42,846 nt of DNA from Candidatus Saccharimonadota bacterium (lineage in GTDB: Bacteria; Patescibacteriota; Saccharimonadia; Saccharimonadales; UBA10212), in NCBI GenBank assembly GCA_016187175.1, contig JACPKG010000021.1:1-42846 (forward strand), written 5' to 3'. Shown piece by piece: positions 28,288 through 36,070 of this stretch (positions within the stretch are counted from its first letter, which is position 1; every line of letters begins with the position of its first letter). A program made the position numbers and the translations under genes. Below the pieces are notes generated by a model. The model searched no databases and was not told the DNA's origin. It saw nothing but the letters and a program-made list of their open reading frames with translations.

Positions 28288-29529
28288 ATGGATTATCAAA
28301 GTCCAAATGCTAGTGAAGCTATGGCCGAGAAGCCCAAGAAGAAATGGCCGCTAGTCAAGATTTTCGTTACGCTTATCCTAACTATTTTAGTTTTTAGCGG
28401 CGGCGTGGCCGTCGGTAGGGGCGACATTAACTTTAAAGGCTTAAGCCTCAGCCGGGGTGCCTCGACTACAACAAAGCTCGACTATGGCTCGGTTGATTAT
28501 CTCTATAGTTTGTTAAAGGCTGACTTTGACGGTAGCCTAAATGACCAAGACTTGCTTGATGGTGTTAAAGGCGGACTGGTGGCGGCTACAGATGATCCTT
28601 ACACCGTTTACTTTAATCCCGAAGAAGCCAAGATATTTAACGAAGAACTAACCGGTACTTTTACCGGTATTGGCGCCGAACTGGGAACTAATAGTGATAA
28701 TAATATTGTGATTGTGGCACCGCTTAGCGGCTACCCAGCCGAAAAAGCCGGTTTGAAACCAAATGACATAATAATGGCCATTAATGGCGAGACAACCGTG
28801 GGAATGAGAGTAGATAAGGCGGTACAGAAAATTAGGGGGCCGGCTGACACAACAGTTAAGCTAACAATTTTGCGCGACCGCGACAAGCCGTTCGATGTCA
28901 GTATAACCCGTCAACAGATTACCATTGCTAGTGTTGAGTCATCTATTGATGGCGTCATCGGCTACCTTAAAATAAGTCAATTCACTAACGATACCCTGAA
29001 ACTCACCAAAGAGGCGATTGCTGATTTTAAGACTAAAAACGTCAAAGCAATTATGCTTGATCTACGCGGCAATCCAGGCGGTTACTTAAAGGGTGCGGTT
29101 GATATTTCTAGTCTGTGGCTGGACAAAGGTCAGATGGTAGTGTCGCAACGACGTGATGGTCGGGTGGTGAGCACCGAATATGCCGTCGGCGGTAACAGCC
29201 TTAAAGGTCTGCCTACGGTGGTTCTGATAAATGGCGGTTCTGCTAGCGCCAGCGAAATTACAGCTGGGGCGCTGCGCGATAATGGCGTCGCACAGGTTGT
29301 GGGTGAAAAAAGTTTTGGCAAGGGTAGCGTACAGCAAGTCCAGAATCTACCCGACGGCGGGGAATTAAAAGTTACCATTGCTCGTTGGTATACTCCAAAA
29401 GGTAGTAACATTGATAAACTGGGCATAACGCCTGACGTAACGATAGGTTTGTCCGACGAAGACCAAAAAGCCGGACGCGATCCTCAAAAAGACCGCGCTA
29501 TTGAAATTTTACGAAGTAAAATTCAATAG
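28288..29529 (+). CDS. ctpA: C-terminal processing peptidase, S41 family
   Basis: This membrane-anchored serine protease trims proteins outside the cytoplasm. A cytoplasmic Lys-rich start and one membrane helix (FVTLILTILVFSGGVAV) precede a PDZ domain (about residues 125-205, APLSGYPAEKAGLKPNDIIM). The S41 core has catalytic S320 in GGSASASEITAG and K345 in GEKSFGKGSVQQ, 25 residues apart as in CtpB. IMLDLRGNPGGYL is also diagnostic. In other bacteria CTPs activate cell-wall hydrolases, which fits its place just after the CHAP hydrolase. Confidence 0.94.
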   Translation: MDYQSPNASEAMAEKPKKKWPLVKIFVTLILTILVFSGGVAVGRGDINFKGLSLSRGASTTTKLDYGSVDYLYSLLKADFDGSLNDQDLLDGVKGGLVAATDDPYTVYFNPEEAKIFNEELTGTFTGIGAELGTNSDNNIVIVAPLSGYPAEKAGLKPNDIIMAINGETTVGMRVDKAVQKIRGPADTTVKLTILRDRDKPFDVSITRQQITIASVESSIDGVIGYLKISQFTNDTLKLTKEAIADFKTKNVKAIMLDLRGNPGGYLKGAVDISSLWLDKGQMVVSQRRDGRVVSTEYAVGGNSLKGLPTVVLINGGSASASEITAGALRDNGVAQVVGEKSFGKGSVQQVQNLPDGGELKVTIARWYTPKGSNIDKLGITPDVTIGLSDEDQKAGRDPQKDRAIEILRSKIQ

Positions 29530-29530
29530 C

Positions 29531-29640
29531 CGTTCACCGTTCACTGTTTTTCCGTTAACTATACATTCACCGTTAACCGTTACCCATGGTCAACGGATCT
29601 GAGGCTAACGCCAGAGTAAATGGTAAACAGTAAATGGCCA
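29531..29640. repeat. Degenerate repeats in the ctpA-pyrG spacer
   Basis: CCGTTCAC, ACCGTTCACTG, CCGTTAAC and ACCGTTAACCGTT are repeated on the left, and ATGGTAAACAGTAAATGG appears in the opposite sense on the right. CCGTTCACTGTTT and AAACAGTAAATGG pair with few mismatches. It is a long imperfect hairpin region, not coding. No function is assigned. Confidence 0.4.
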
Positions 29641-29701
29641 ACGCCTGGGCTTTTGTGCTATATTCTAATCAGTTATTAAGCTTTTTAGGCAGGAGAAGAG
29701 C

Positions 29702-31312
29702 GTGGCGCTAAGGGCTAAGCCTCGTACTAAGTTTATATTTGTGACCGGTGGTGTGCTCTCTGGTATTGGCAAGGGTATTACGGCTGCTTCGATCGGCACC
29801 ATTTTAAAGGCCCGCGGTCTTTCAGTTAATATCCAAAAATGTGACCCTTATCTTAATGTGGACGCTGGTACCCTTAATCCTGCCGAGCACGGTGAAGTCT
29901 TTGTTACCTACGACGGTGCCGAAGCTGACCTCGACCTGGGGCATTACGAACGTTTCTTAGATGTTGAGCTGACCCAAAGTAGCAGCTTGATGTCTGGCCG
30001 TATTTTGCAAAGGGTTATTAGTGACGAACGGGCCGGCAAGTATCTCGGTAAAACGGTCCAAATTATTCCGCACGTCACGGATAGTATCCAACAAGACATC
30101 ATCGAAGCTGGCAAGGGCTTTGACGTCCATATCGTCGAAATTGGCGGCACGGTCGGCGACTACGAATCCTTAAGTTTTATTGAAGCTATCCGCGAGCTTT
30201 CGATGCGTCGCTCAGCCGACTGTTTGTTTACTCACGTTGTCTACGTGCCATATCTAAGTACCAGCCGCGAGTTTAAAACCAAACCAGCCCAAAACGCCGT
30301 GCGTGAACTGCGCGGTTTGGGTATTGTACCCGATGTTTTGGCTGTGCGCAGCGAAGAAAAACCGCCACACTCCATCTTGGCAAAGCTAAGCTTGTTTTCG
30401 GGCGTCGAACCTGAAGCCATAGTACTTCTACCCAACGCCCGCACGATTTACGAGGTACCGCTGACTATGGAAGCAGCCGGAATCGCTGAAGTTATCACAT
30501 CCCGCCTAGGTCTGCACAATCACCGGGGCGATTTGGCAGCCTGGAAGAGGGTTGTTAAGAGCGCCTTGACCAATTATCGCAAAACGCTACGTATTGGCGT
30601 CATAGCCAAATACCTGCATAACCAGGACACCTACATGTCGGTTTTTGAGGCTCTGCGGGCCGCCGGTTGGGCCAATGAAGTTAATATTGAAATCGTCTGG
30701 GTTAATGCCGAAGCTTTACCACGTGACAAAAAAGAGCAGGCGGTTTTACCGACACTCGACGGCGTTGTGGTACCTGGCGGTTTTGGTCAACGCGGTCTGG
30801 AGGGTAAAATTTTGGCGGCGCGCTATTGTCTGGCCAATCAAAAATCTTATCTGGGTCTATGTTTAGGTTTGCAGATGGCTATCGTGGCTGCCGCCCGTAG
30901 TGCCGGTATAGCTGAAGCTACCAGTGTTGAACTGGACGAAAACAGTCCGTACAAAGTTATAGATTATATGGCCGACCAAAAAGATAAAGCTAACACTGGC
31001 GGGACTATGCGCCTGGGTGACTACGCCTGTGTGCTGCAGCGTGGCAGTCTGGCCCGCAAGCTTTACGGTCAGGAGAAAATTGTTGAACGCCACCGCCACC
31101 GCTGTGAATGTAGTAACGTCTACCGCGATAATTACGAGTCGTGGGGTATCAGGGCCAGTGGCACCAGTCCGGACGGCCACTTGGTCGAGATCATAGAAGC
31201 TATTGACCACCCATTCTTTATTGCTACTCAGGCTCACCCCGAATTTCGCTCTCGTCCAGCTCGTCCGCACCCACTCTTCATAGGTTTTCTGCGTGCCATC
31301 CTTGCCAAGTAA
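29702..31312 (+). CDS. pyrG: CTP synthase
   Basis: PyrG makes CTP from UTP and glutamine. The synthase domain begins FIFVTGGVLSGIGKGITAAS and contains KCDPYLNVDAGTLNPAEHGE and HVVEIGGTVGDYES-type residues (here HIVEIGGTVGDYES). The C-terminal glutaminase has C387 in YLGLCLGLQMA and the His-Glu of TQAHPEFRSRP. The length of 536 residues is normal. The start is GTG at 29702 with AGGAGAAG upstream, a conventional leader. It may be among the few nucleotide-synthesis steps kept in a reduced genome. Confidence 0.96.
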   Translation: MALRAKPRTKFIFVTGGVLSGIGKGITAASIGTILKARGLSVNIQKCDPYLNVDAGTLNPAEHGEVFVTYDGAEADLDLGHYERFLDVELTQSSSLMSGRILQRVISDERAGKYLGKTVQIIPHVTDSIQQDIIEAGKGFDVHIVEIGGTVGDYESLSFIEAIRELSMRRSADCLFTHVVYVPYLSTSREFKTKPAQNAVRELRGLGIVPDVLAVRSEEKPPHSILAKLSLFSGVEPEAIVLLPNARTIYEVPLTMEAAGIAEVITSRLGLHNHRGDLAAWKRVVKSALTNYRKTLRIGVIAKYLHNQDTYMSVFEALRAAGWANEVNIEIVWVNAEALPRDKKEQAVLPTLDGVVVPGGFGQRGLEGKILAARYCLANQKSYLGLCLGLQMAIVAAARSAGIAEATSVELDENSPYKVIDYMADQKDKANTGGTMRLGDYACVLQRGSLARKLYGQEKIVERHRHRCECSNVYRDNYESWGIRASGTSPDGHLVEIIEAIDHPFFIATQAHPEFRSRPARPHPLFIGFLRAILAK

Positions 31313-31345
31313 GTCCTCTTTTAGAGATAACGCTGCGTGGCTATT

Positions 31346-31618
31346 TTATTCGACGGTCACTTCGGTGCGGGGGATAGAGCCGCCGCTAAACTTTTTGAAT
31401 TTTCGGTCGTTGAATTTGACTACGCCGTCTTTGGCGGCATGGATTGTATAGTTGCGGCTCATAGAAGTACCATTACCGGCTCTTTTGGTCATGCCAATTT
31501 GGCGGACAATGACGTCGCCGGTCTTAACGGTTTGGCCGCCAAATGCCTTAACGCCAAGCCGTTGGCCGGGACTATCATGAACGTTTTTGGACGAACCGCC
31601 TGCTTTTGTCTTAGACAT
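31346..31618 (-). CDS. rpmA: 50S ribosomal protein bL27
   Basis: bL27 reaches toward the peptidyl transferase centre with its N-terminus. The protein matches throughout: SKTKAGGSSKNVHDSPGQRL, then GVKAFGGQTVKTGDVIVRQ and GTHFHPG-equivalent residues GNGTSMSRNYTIHAAKDG. It has no Firmicutes-type N-terminal extension that would need cleavage. The length is 90 residues. The start has GAAGG upstream. Its usual partner rplU is not adjacent; the gene stands alone, convergent with pyrG. Confidence 0.95.
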   Translation of the reverse strand: MSKTKAGGSSKNVHDSPGQRLGVKAFGGQTVKTGDVIVRQIGMTKRAGNGTSMSRNYTIHAAKDGVVKFNDRKFKKFSGGSIPRTEVTVE

Positions 31619-31681
31619 GAAACCTTCTTTCGATGTTTTATGCTAGATGTTCGAAGCTCTTTTCTCCCGAAGCTCTAGCGT

Positions 31682-32947
31682 CTAACCTCGAAACTCTAAT
31701 ATTAGTAATTCACGAGCTACGATCTGGTCTTCGCGGAAATAAACCAAGTCGTCGTTTTTAACATGAACTAAATCCACACGATTATACCCCATATCTGTTA
31801 ATGTATCAAGCAGCGGCAAATGTTTTATGTGATAGGTTAGACCTATCACATTTGATCGCCAGGCGGGAACTGCTAGACAAACTTGCTGGCCGGCTTTAAG
31901 TTGTGGTGCTAAATTTTCCAAAAATTTTTTGATGATGGTATTGACGTCGTTAATAATCTCTCGAAGTTTTTCCGGCGTCGGCCAAGAAGCAAGCGGTCGG
32001 CCAAGATAAACTTCGCTGGCCAAAACGCTAAAACGCGGCCACTGGTAAGCAGTGGCGTCAGCTTGTTCGATGACCACGTGGCCCTCTATTTGCGGATATT
32101 TTTCTACTAGCCACTTAATGTTTGTTTTAGAATATTCAACCATTCGGGGGTCAATGTCTGTGCCAATGACATGGTAGCCCATAAGCAGTGCTTCCTGCAA
32201 AATCACCCCCGTCCCACAAAACGGATCCAAGACACGCAGCGTATAGCGTTGAACGTCTGGCGTTTGGCTTTTATTGTCTGTCCGCTGTATGCTGCCCGCT
32301 GTACGCTCAATCTGGCCTACAGCGAGATTAATAATAATTTGAGCGAGCTTGGGTGGTAGCATACCGACCCGCGCATCGCGTTTTGGTCGGGCTTGGTCGC
32401 GGGCGGCGTAGGCTTCTATATCCTGTACAAAATACGTTTGGGCCAGGTATATTTGCTTGCCATCGCGCACGAGCAGCAACTCCCAGGCGCCGCGCTTGGT
32501 TAGGCTATTGTGTAGAACTTGGGCCGCGTTCAGCTCGAGCGCTTTATTAGGAACGATACGCACCGATCGGCCAGAAGCCCGGATGATTTTTTTTAGCGAC
32601 AAAAGCCCGGCATTAAATTCCTTCAAGCTGACGTCCAGACCGTAAGCACTGACTCCAAGGGTGAACTTCCCCTCGGGAACATTCTGCAAGTGCTTAGGTA
32701 TATTTTGCGCTAAATATTGATAGGCTGATTCCCAATCAGAGGAGGGAAGAACGCTAAACAGCTGGGCGACTTTCAGCGTGCCGCCGAGTCTTTTGAAATT
32801 AATTTCACTGGCCGCGATATTCAGCAATGCAGCATGGGGTAGGCAGGGTTTGACGTGCTGCGCACCGTACAAACTTTCCAGCTCAGCCAAGCTCAGTGTT
32901 GGCTGGCGCCCCAAAACGCATAGACTTTTAGACACGAACTCACTCAT
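31682..32947 (-). CDS. THUMP/TRM11-like RNA methyltransferase with an altered motif IV
   Basis: The C-terminal half is a Rossmann methyltransferase with SAM motif I LDPFCGTGVILQEALLMGYH and the following IGTDIDPRMVEYSKTNIKW. The N-terminal half looks like the RNA-binding part of Trm11/TrmG10 proteins (SLSLAELESLYG-type opening, here TLSLAELESLYG; KKIIRASGRSVRIVPNK). The family catalytic motif IV (D/N-P-P-Y or D-L-P-Y-G) should follow; here the place reads SEVYLGRPLASWP, so the Asp-Pro-Pro core is not conserved. Residues about 366-374 are encoded by a 23-bp palindrome. A tRNA guanine methyltransferase is the best guess; activity is uncertain. Confidence 0.8.
   Translation of the reverse strand: MSEFVSKSLCVLGRQPTLSLAELESLYGAQHVKPCLPHAALLNIAASEINFKRLGGTLKVAQLFSVLPSSDWESAYQYLAQNIPKHLQNVPEGKFTLGVSAYGLDVSLKEFNAGLLSLKKIIRASGRSVRIVPNKALELNAAQVLHNSLTKRGAWELLLVRDGKQIYLAQTYFVQDIEAYAARDQARPKRDARVGMLPPKLAQIIINLAVGQIERTAGSIQRTDNKSQTPDVQRYTLRVLDPFCGTGVILQEALLMGYHVIGTDIDPRMVEYSKTNIKWLVEKYPQIEGHVVIEQADATAYQWPRFSVLASEVYLGRPLASWPTPEKLREIINDVNTIIKKFLENLAPQLKAGQQVCLAVPAWRSNVIGLTYHIKHLPLLDTLTDMGYNRVDLVHVKNDDLVYFREDQIVARELLILEFRG
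31828..31850. repeat. 23-bp palindrome, copy 2, inside the TRM11-like gene
   Basis: TGTGATAGGT and ACCTATCACA form perfect 10-bp arms around TAG. The 23-mer is the exact reverse complement of the one at 11184-11206. It is read in frame as NVIGLTYH within the methyltransferase domain. Confidence 0.78.
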
Positions 32948-32955
32948 ACACTTCT

Positions 32956-32963
32956 AGTATAAT
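32956..32963. promoter_or_regulatory. Shared divergent -10 region
   Basis: AGTATAAT gives TATAAT on the plus strand (12 bases before the flippase-like ATG at 32976) and TATACT on the minus strand (8 bases before the TRM11-like ATG at 32947). One AT box may serve both directions. Confidence 0.45.
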
Positions 32964-32975
32964 GAAATGCGATAG

Positions 32976-34022
32976 ATGAGTGACCAGAAATATTCCAAGT
33001 GGCGGCTGTATATAACTATTATTACGTTTATAGCCTTAGTTGTTTTGGTGTACGGTCTGCGCCAGCAGATTGCCGATGTTATTAAAGAACTTGGTCGGAT
33101 TAATGTCGTTGCGCTGTTTTTAATTATTCCCTTAAAACTGATTAACTTTGATGTTTATGCACGCCTTTACCGTGGGTTATTTTCAACTTTGGGGAACAAG
33201 GTTGGCCACTGGGCAATGTACAAACTGTCCCTAGAACTCAATTTCGTGAATTATATTTTACCTAGCGGTGGTGTTAGCGGTATTTCTTACTTCACTATCC
33301 GGGCTCGCAGTGAAGGCGTTAGCGCTGCTAAAGCTACATTAGCCCAAATAACCAAGTTATTCTTACTATTCGTCAGCTACCAGCCATTGCTAATTTTAGG
33401 TGTCTTTCTACTAGCCTTACGTGACCATGCTAATAATTTGGTACTGGTTACGGCGACATCTTTAATTACATTGCTGATTGTTGGCACGCTGCTAGGCGTT
33501 TATATTATTGAAAGCCGGCGTCGGATTAATAGTTTCTTGACATTCGTAACTAAGGCCCTTAACCAGGTTATTAGAGTAGTCAGGCCACGCTCGCGCTATA
33601 CGGAGACTATCAATATCGCCCGGGCCCAAGAAGTTTTTGATGAGCTGCACGATAATTATCTAGTGTTTAAGAAAGATTGGAGAACTCTGAAACGGCCTTT
33701 TGTCTATACTATGATAGCCAACGTGACTGAGATTGCAGCTTTGTATGCTGTCTACATAGCTTTTGGTGAATACGTCAATATCGGTGCGGTAATTTTAGCC
33801 TATGCCGTTGCTAATTTTGCTGGTCTTATTTCCGTATTACCGGCTGGTATCGGCATTTACGAAGGCCTGATGACAGCCGTTTTAGTAGCTACTGGCATAC
33901 CGGCTGGGTTGAGTATATCAGTAACTATTATGTTCCGTATTGTGATGATGTTTATCCAACTGCCGCCGGGCTACTATTTTTATCAAAAGGCAGTGCGCCA
34001 AGGCCTGGGCCAAAAAATCTAG
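32976..34022 (+). CDS. Flippase-like membrane protein (UPF0104/YbhN, LPG synthase TM-domain type)
   Basis: The protein has eight or so membrane helices and the conserved polar motifs of the lysylphosphatidylglycerol synthase transmembrane family: NYILPSGGVSGISYF near residue 95, and ISVLPAGIGIYEGLMTAVL near 290. The soluble aminoacyl-transfer domain of MprF is absent, so it is only the flippase-like half, which may move lipids or polyprenyl-linked sugars. The length of 348 residues is usual for YbhN-type proteins. It ends two bases before xseA. Confidence 0.85.
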   Translation: MSDQKYSKWRLYITIITFIALVVLVYGLRQQIADVIKELGRINVVALFLIIPLKLINFDVYARLYRGLFSTLGNKVGHWAMYKLSLELNFVNYILPSGGVSGISYFTIRARSEGVSAAKATLAQITKLFLLFVSYQPLLILGVFLLALRDHANNLVLVTATSLITLLIVGTLLGVYIIESRRRINSFLTFVTKALNQVIRVVRPRSRYTETINIARAQEVFDELHDNYLVFKKDWRTLKRPFVYTMIANVTEIAALYAVYIAFGEYVNIGAVILAYAVANFAGLISVLPAGIGIYEGLMTAVLVATGIPAGLSISVTIMFRIVMMFIQLPPGYYFYQKAVRQGLGQKI

Positions 34023-34024
34023 GG

Positions 34025-35149
34025 ATGAACGACACTGTTTTTACCCCGACCGATTTTGTAGCTGTTTTTAATCAAACAATAGAACATGTTTACCCCGTCG
34101 TAACTATAGAGGGTGAGTTGGCAAATTTTAAAGTCAGTCGTAACGCTTGGGTCTATTTTGATATTAAAGACGACTTAGCGTCCATTAAATTTTTTGGCAG
34201 TGTTTACAGTCTTCCGGGTCCGCTAGAAGATGGACTTAAACTGCGGGTGGTTGGCGCGCCGCGGCTGCATCCTCAGTTCGGCTTTAGTATAACTTTTCAA
34301 TCCATCCAGCCAGTAGGGGAGGGAGCAGTTAAAAAAGCCGCCGATTTGCTGCGCGATAAATTGGAAGCAGAAGGTTTATTTGCACCCGAGCGCAAGCGGC
34401 CATTGCCAGAAATACCTCGCCGGATTGGGCTGGTAACCGCCGAGGCTTCAGCCGCTTGCGCTGATTTTATTAAAATCCTGGGCGAGCGGTGGGGTGGGCT
34501 AGAGATTTTACTAGTTGATGTCTTAGTGCAAGGAGCCGAAGCGCCAATACAGATAACCTCAGCCATGAAGCATTTTGAACAACTTAGCCCGCTGGCCGAC
34601 GTGATAGTGCTGACACGGGGCGGAGGCAGTGCTGAAGACCTGGCGGCTTTTAATGACGAAAGGGTGGTCCGGGCCATTGCCGGCAGCCGCACGCCGACGC
34701 TGGTGGCCATCGGCCATGAAGTTGATGTTAGTTTAGCCGAACTGGCGGCCGACAGGCGCGCCAGCACGCCTACCAATGCGGCCCAAATCGTTGCGCCGGA
34801 CCGCCGACAAGTGATTGCTCAGCTTGGTAATGTTCAAGCGGGCTTGCGGAAATTTTTGATGGATACCATTAGCACGATACAGACTGATTTAGTAGGCGAA
34901 CGAAAATACTTAACAAATCAAGTAATTTCGTCACTTGACCAAGCTAGGCGTAACATGGAAGCCACCCGTAAGCTAATCAACGTTTTTGATCCGCGGGCCG
35001 CTCTTAAGCGAGGCTACGCCATTATTAGTAAGGGCAGGGAACATGTGCGTAGCATCCGCCAGATTGTTAAAGGTGATGATCTAAATATAGAACTCAGCGA
35101 TGGCAAAATAAATGCAACCGCTACCACACTTCACGAGGTCCGACCTTGA
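34025..35149 (+). CDS. xseA: Exodeoxyribonuclease VII large subunit
   Basis: XseA degrades single-stranded DNA with XseB. An N-terminal OB fold (VVTIEGELANFKVSRNAWVY, then FDIKDDLASIKFFGS) precedes the catalytic domain with RRIGLVTAEASAACADFIKI, VIVLTRGGGSAEDLAAFNDE and PTLVAIGHEVDVSLAELAAD. It is followed by a coiled coil and a short C-terminal strand domain (ALKRGYAIISKG). At 374 residues it is shorter than E. coli XseA because the helical part is reduced. The last codons and the TGA lie inside the left arm of a palindromic element. Confidence 0.94.
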   Translation: MNDTVFTPTDFVAVFNQTIEHVYPVVTIEGELANFKVSRNAWVYFDIKDDLASIKFFGSVYSLPGPLEDGLKLRVVGAPRLHPQFGFSITFQSIQPVGEGAVKKAADLLRDKLEAEGLFAPERKRPLPEIPRRIGLVTAEASAACADFIKILGERWGGLEILLVDVLVQGAEAPIQITSAMKHFEQLSPLADVIVLTRGGGSAEDLAAFNDERVVRAIAGSRTPTLVAIGHEVDVSLAELAADRRASTPTNAAQIVAPDRRQVIAQLGNVQAGLRKFLMDTISTIQTDLVGERKYLTNQVISSLDQARRNMEATRKLINVFDPRAALKRGYAIISKGREHVRSIRQIVKGDDLNIELSDGKINATATTLHEVRP

Positions 35150-35212
35150 GGAAAGCCAAAATCAAAATAAAAACCCCAAGGTTCTACCTATCTTTTTTCA
35201 AGGTCGGACCTC
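35135..35212. repeat. AAGGTCCGACCTT-type palindromic element, copy 2
   Basis: GAGGTCCGACCTTGA (35135-35149) and TCAAGGTCGGACCTC (35198-35212) are perfect arms. The interior keeps TTCTACCTATCTTTTT, as in copies 1 and 4. The left arm encodes the end of xseA and its stop codon. It separates xseA from xseB, genes that are often adjacent or overlapping. Confidence 0.85.
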
Positions 35213-35232
35213 TAATGTAATAATAGTAAGCA

Positions 35233-35457
35233 ATGACGACCAAAGAATCGAAGCGGGATTATCAAAAAATGAATGCTGAGTTGTCAGAAATTATTGAGTG
35301 GTTTGAAAGCGATAAAGTTAGCCTAGACGAAGCGATTGAAAAATACGAAGAGGCGTTGACATTGATTGCCGAAATAGAAAAGTACCTAAAAACCGCCGAA
35401 AACAAAATAAAAAAAATCACCCATAACCAAGGTTCATCCTTGGAAAAAGCAAAATGA
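35233..35457 (+). CDS. xseB: Exodeoxyribonuclease VII small subunit
   Basis: XseB is a two-helix protein that coats the XseA coiled coil. The pattern is clear: MNAELSEIIEWFESDKVSLD, then EAIEKYEEALTLIAEIEKYL. At 74 residues it has normal length. The final residues, from about position 66 (GSSLEKAK), and the stop codon come from the left arm of the inverted palindromic element at 35429-35507, so the protein's C-terminus has been replaced or extended by the repeat. Confidence 0.93.
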   Translation: MTTKESKRDYQKMNAELSEIIEWFESDKVSLDEAIEKYEEALTLIAEIEKYLKTAENKIKKITHNQGSSLEKAK

Positions 35458-35507
35458 AAGATCTGATTTTACAAAAAATCTCTTTGCTTTTGCTAAGGAC
35501 GAACCTT
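35429..35507. repeat. Palindromic element, copy 3, inverted and diverged
   Basis: The arms AAGGTTCATCCTTGG and, on the other side, TAAGGACGAACCTT pair along about 25 positions with three mismatches. Read on the minus strand the interior has AGCAAAGAGATTTTTTG and CTTTTTCCAAGG, matching copy 4, so it is inserted in the opposite direction. The arm word differs from the other copies, but pairing is kept. Confidence 0.75.
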
Positions 35508-35512
35508 TCACG

Positions 35513-36022
35513 ATGAACTGGTACGACTATGTTCTCTGGACCGGCTGGATGCTTGGACTATTGTTAATATTGGCTTACAGCTTTGTACTTTTTTTTGGCG
35601 CACCATATTTGCCAACTATGAAAAAACAGCGTGAAGAAGCTTTGGATCTGCTCGGTCTTACGGCCGGACAGACATTGGTTGACTTAGGTTCAGGTGACGG
35701 TAGATTACTAGCGCTGGCAGCTGAGCGGGGATTTAGGGCGGTCGGTTACGAAATTAACCCGTTTTTATTTGTCTATTCATGGTTGAGGACACGGCGTTAT
35801 GGCTGGCGAGTAAAGATTAGGCTGCAGTCTTTTTGGCAAGCTGATTTATCGCAGGCCGACGGCGTGTTTGTCTTTTTAATAGCTCACCACATGGGACGGT
35901 TGGATAAACTACTGTCTGCCAGAAATTCTAAACAAGCGCTAAAGGTCGTCAGCCATGCCTTTCCAATTCCGGGCAAACAACCTTTCAAAAGATCCGGCTC
36001 CCTGTTCCTGTATATTTATTGA
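35513..36022 (+). CDS. Membrane-anchored class I SAM-dependent methyltransferase
   Basis: An N-terminal membrane helix (WTGWMLGLLLILAYSFVLFF) is followed by a compact methyltransferase domain with SAM motif I TLVDLGSGDGRLLALAAERG, the acidic end of strand 2 in GYEINPF, and a later IAHHMGRLDKLL and VVSHAFPIPG. Both layout and size (169 aa) resemble the small ATPSCKMT/FAM173-like lysine methyltransferases, but this is by eye. The motif IV position has IAHHMG. The start directly follows the right arm of palindromic element copy 3. The substrate is unknown. Confidence 0.78.
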   Translation: MNWYDYVLWTGWMLGLLLILAYSFVLFFGAPYLPTMKKQREEALDLLGLTAGQTLVDLGSGDGRLLALAAERGFRAVGYEINPFLFVYSWLRTRRYGWRVKIRLQSFWQADLSQADGVFVFLIAHHMGRLDKLLSARNSKQALKVVSHAFPIPGKQPFKRSGSLFLYIY

Positions 36023-36070
36023 TGGACTTTTGACTTTATAGACTTGATAGACTGCTGTACCATAAGCTAT

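Noticed and set aside
31337-31678. Plus-strand 113-aa ORF
   Set aside because: It is the antisense of rpmA, whose bL27 identity is certain.
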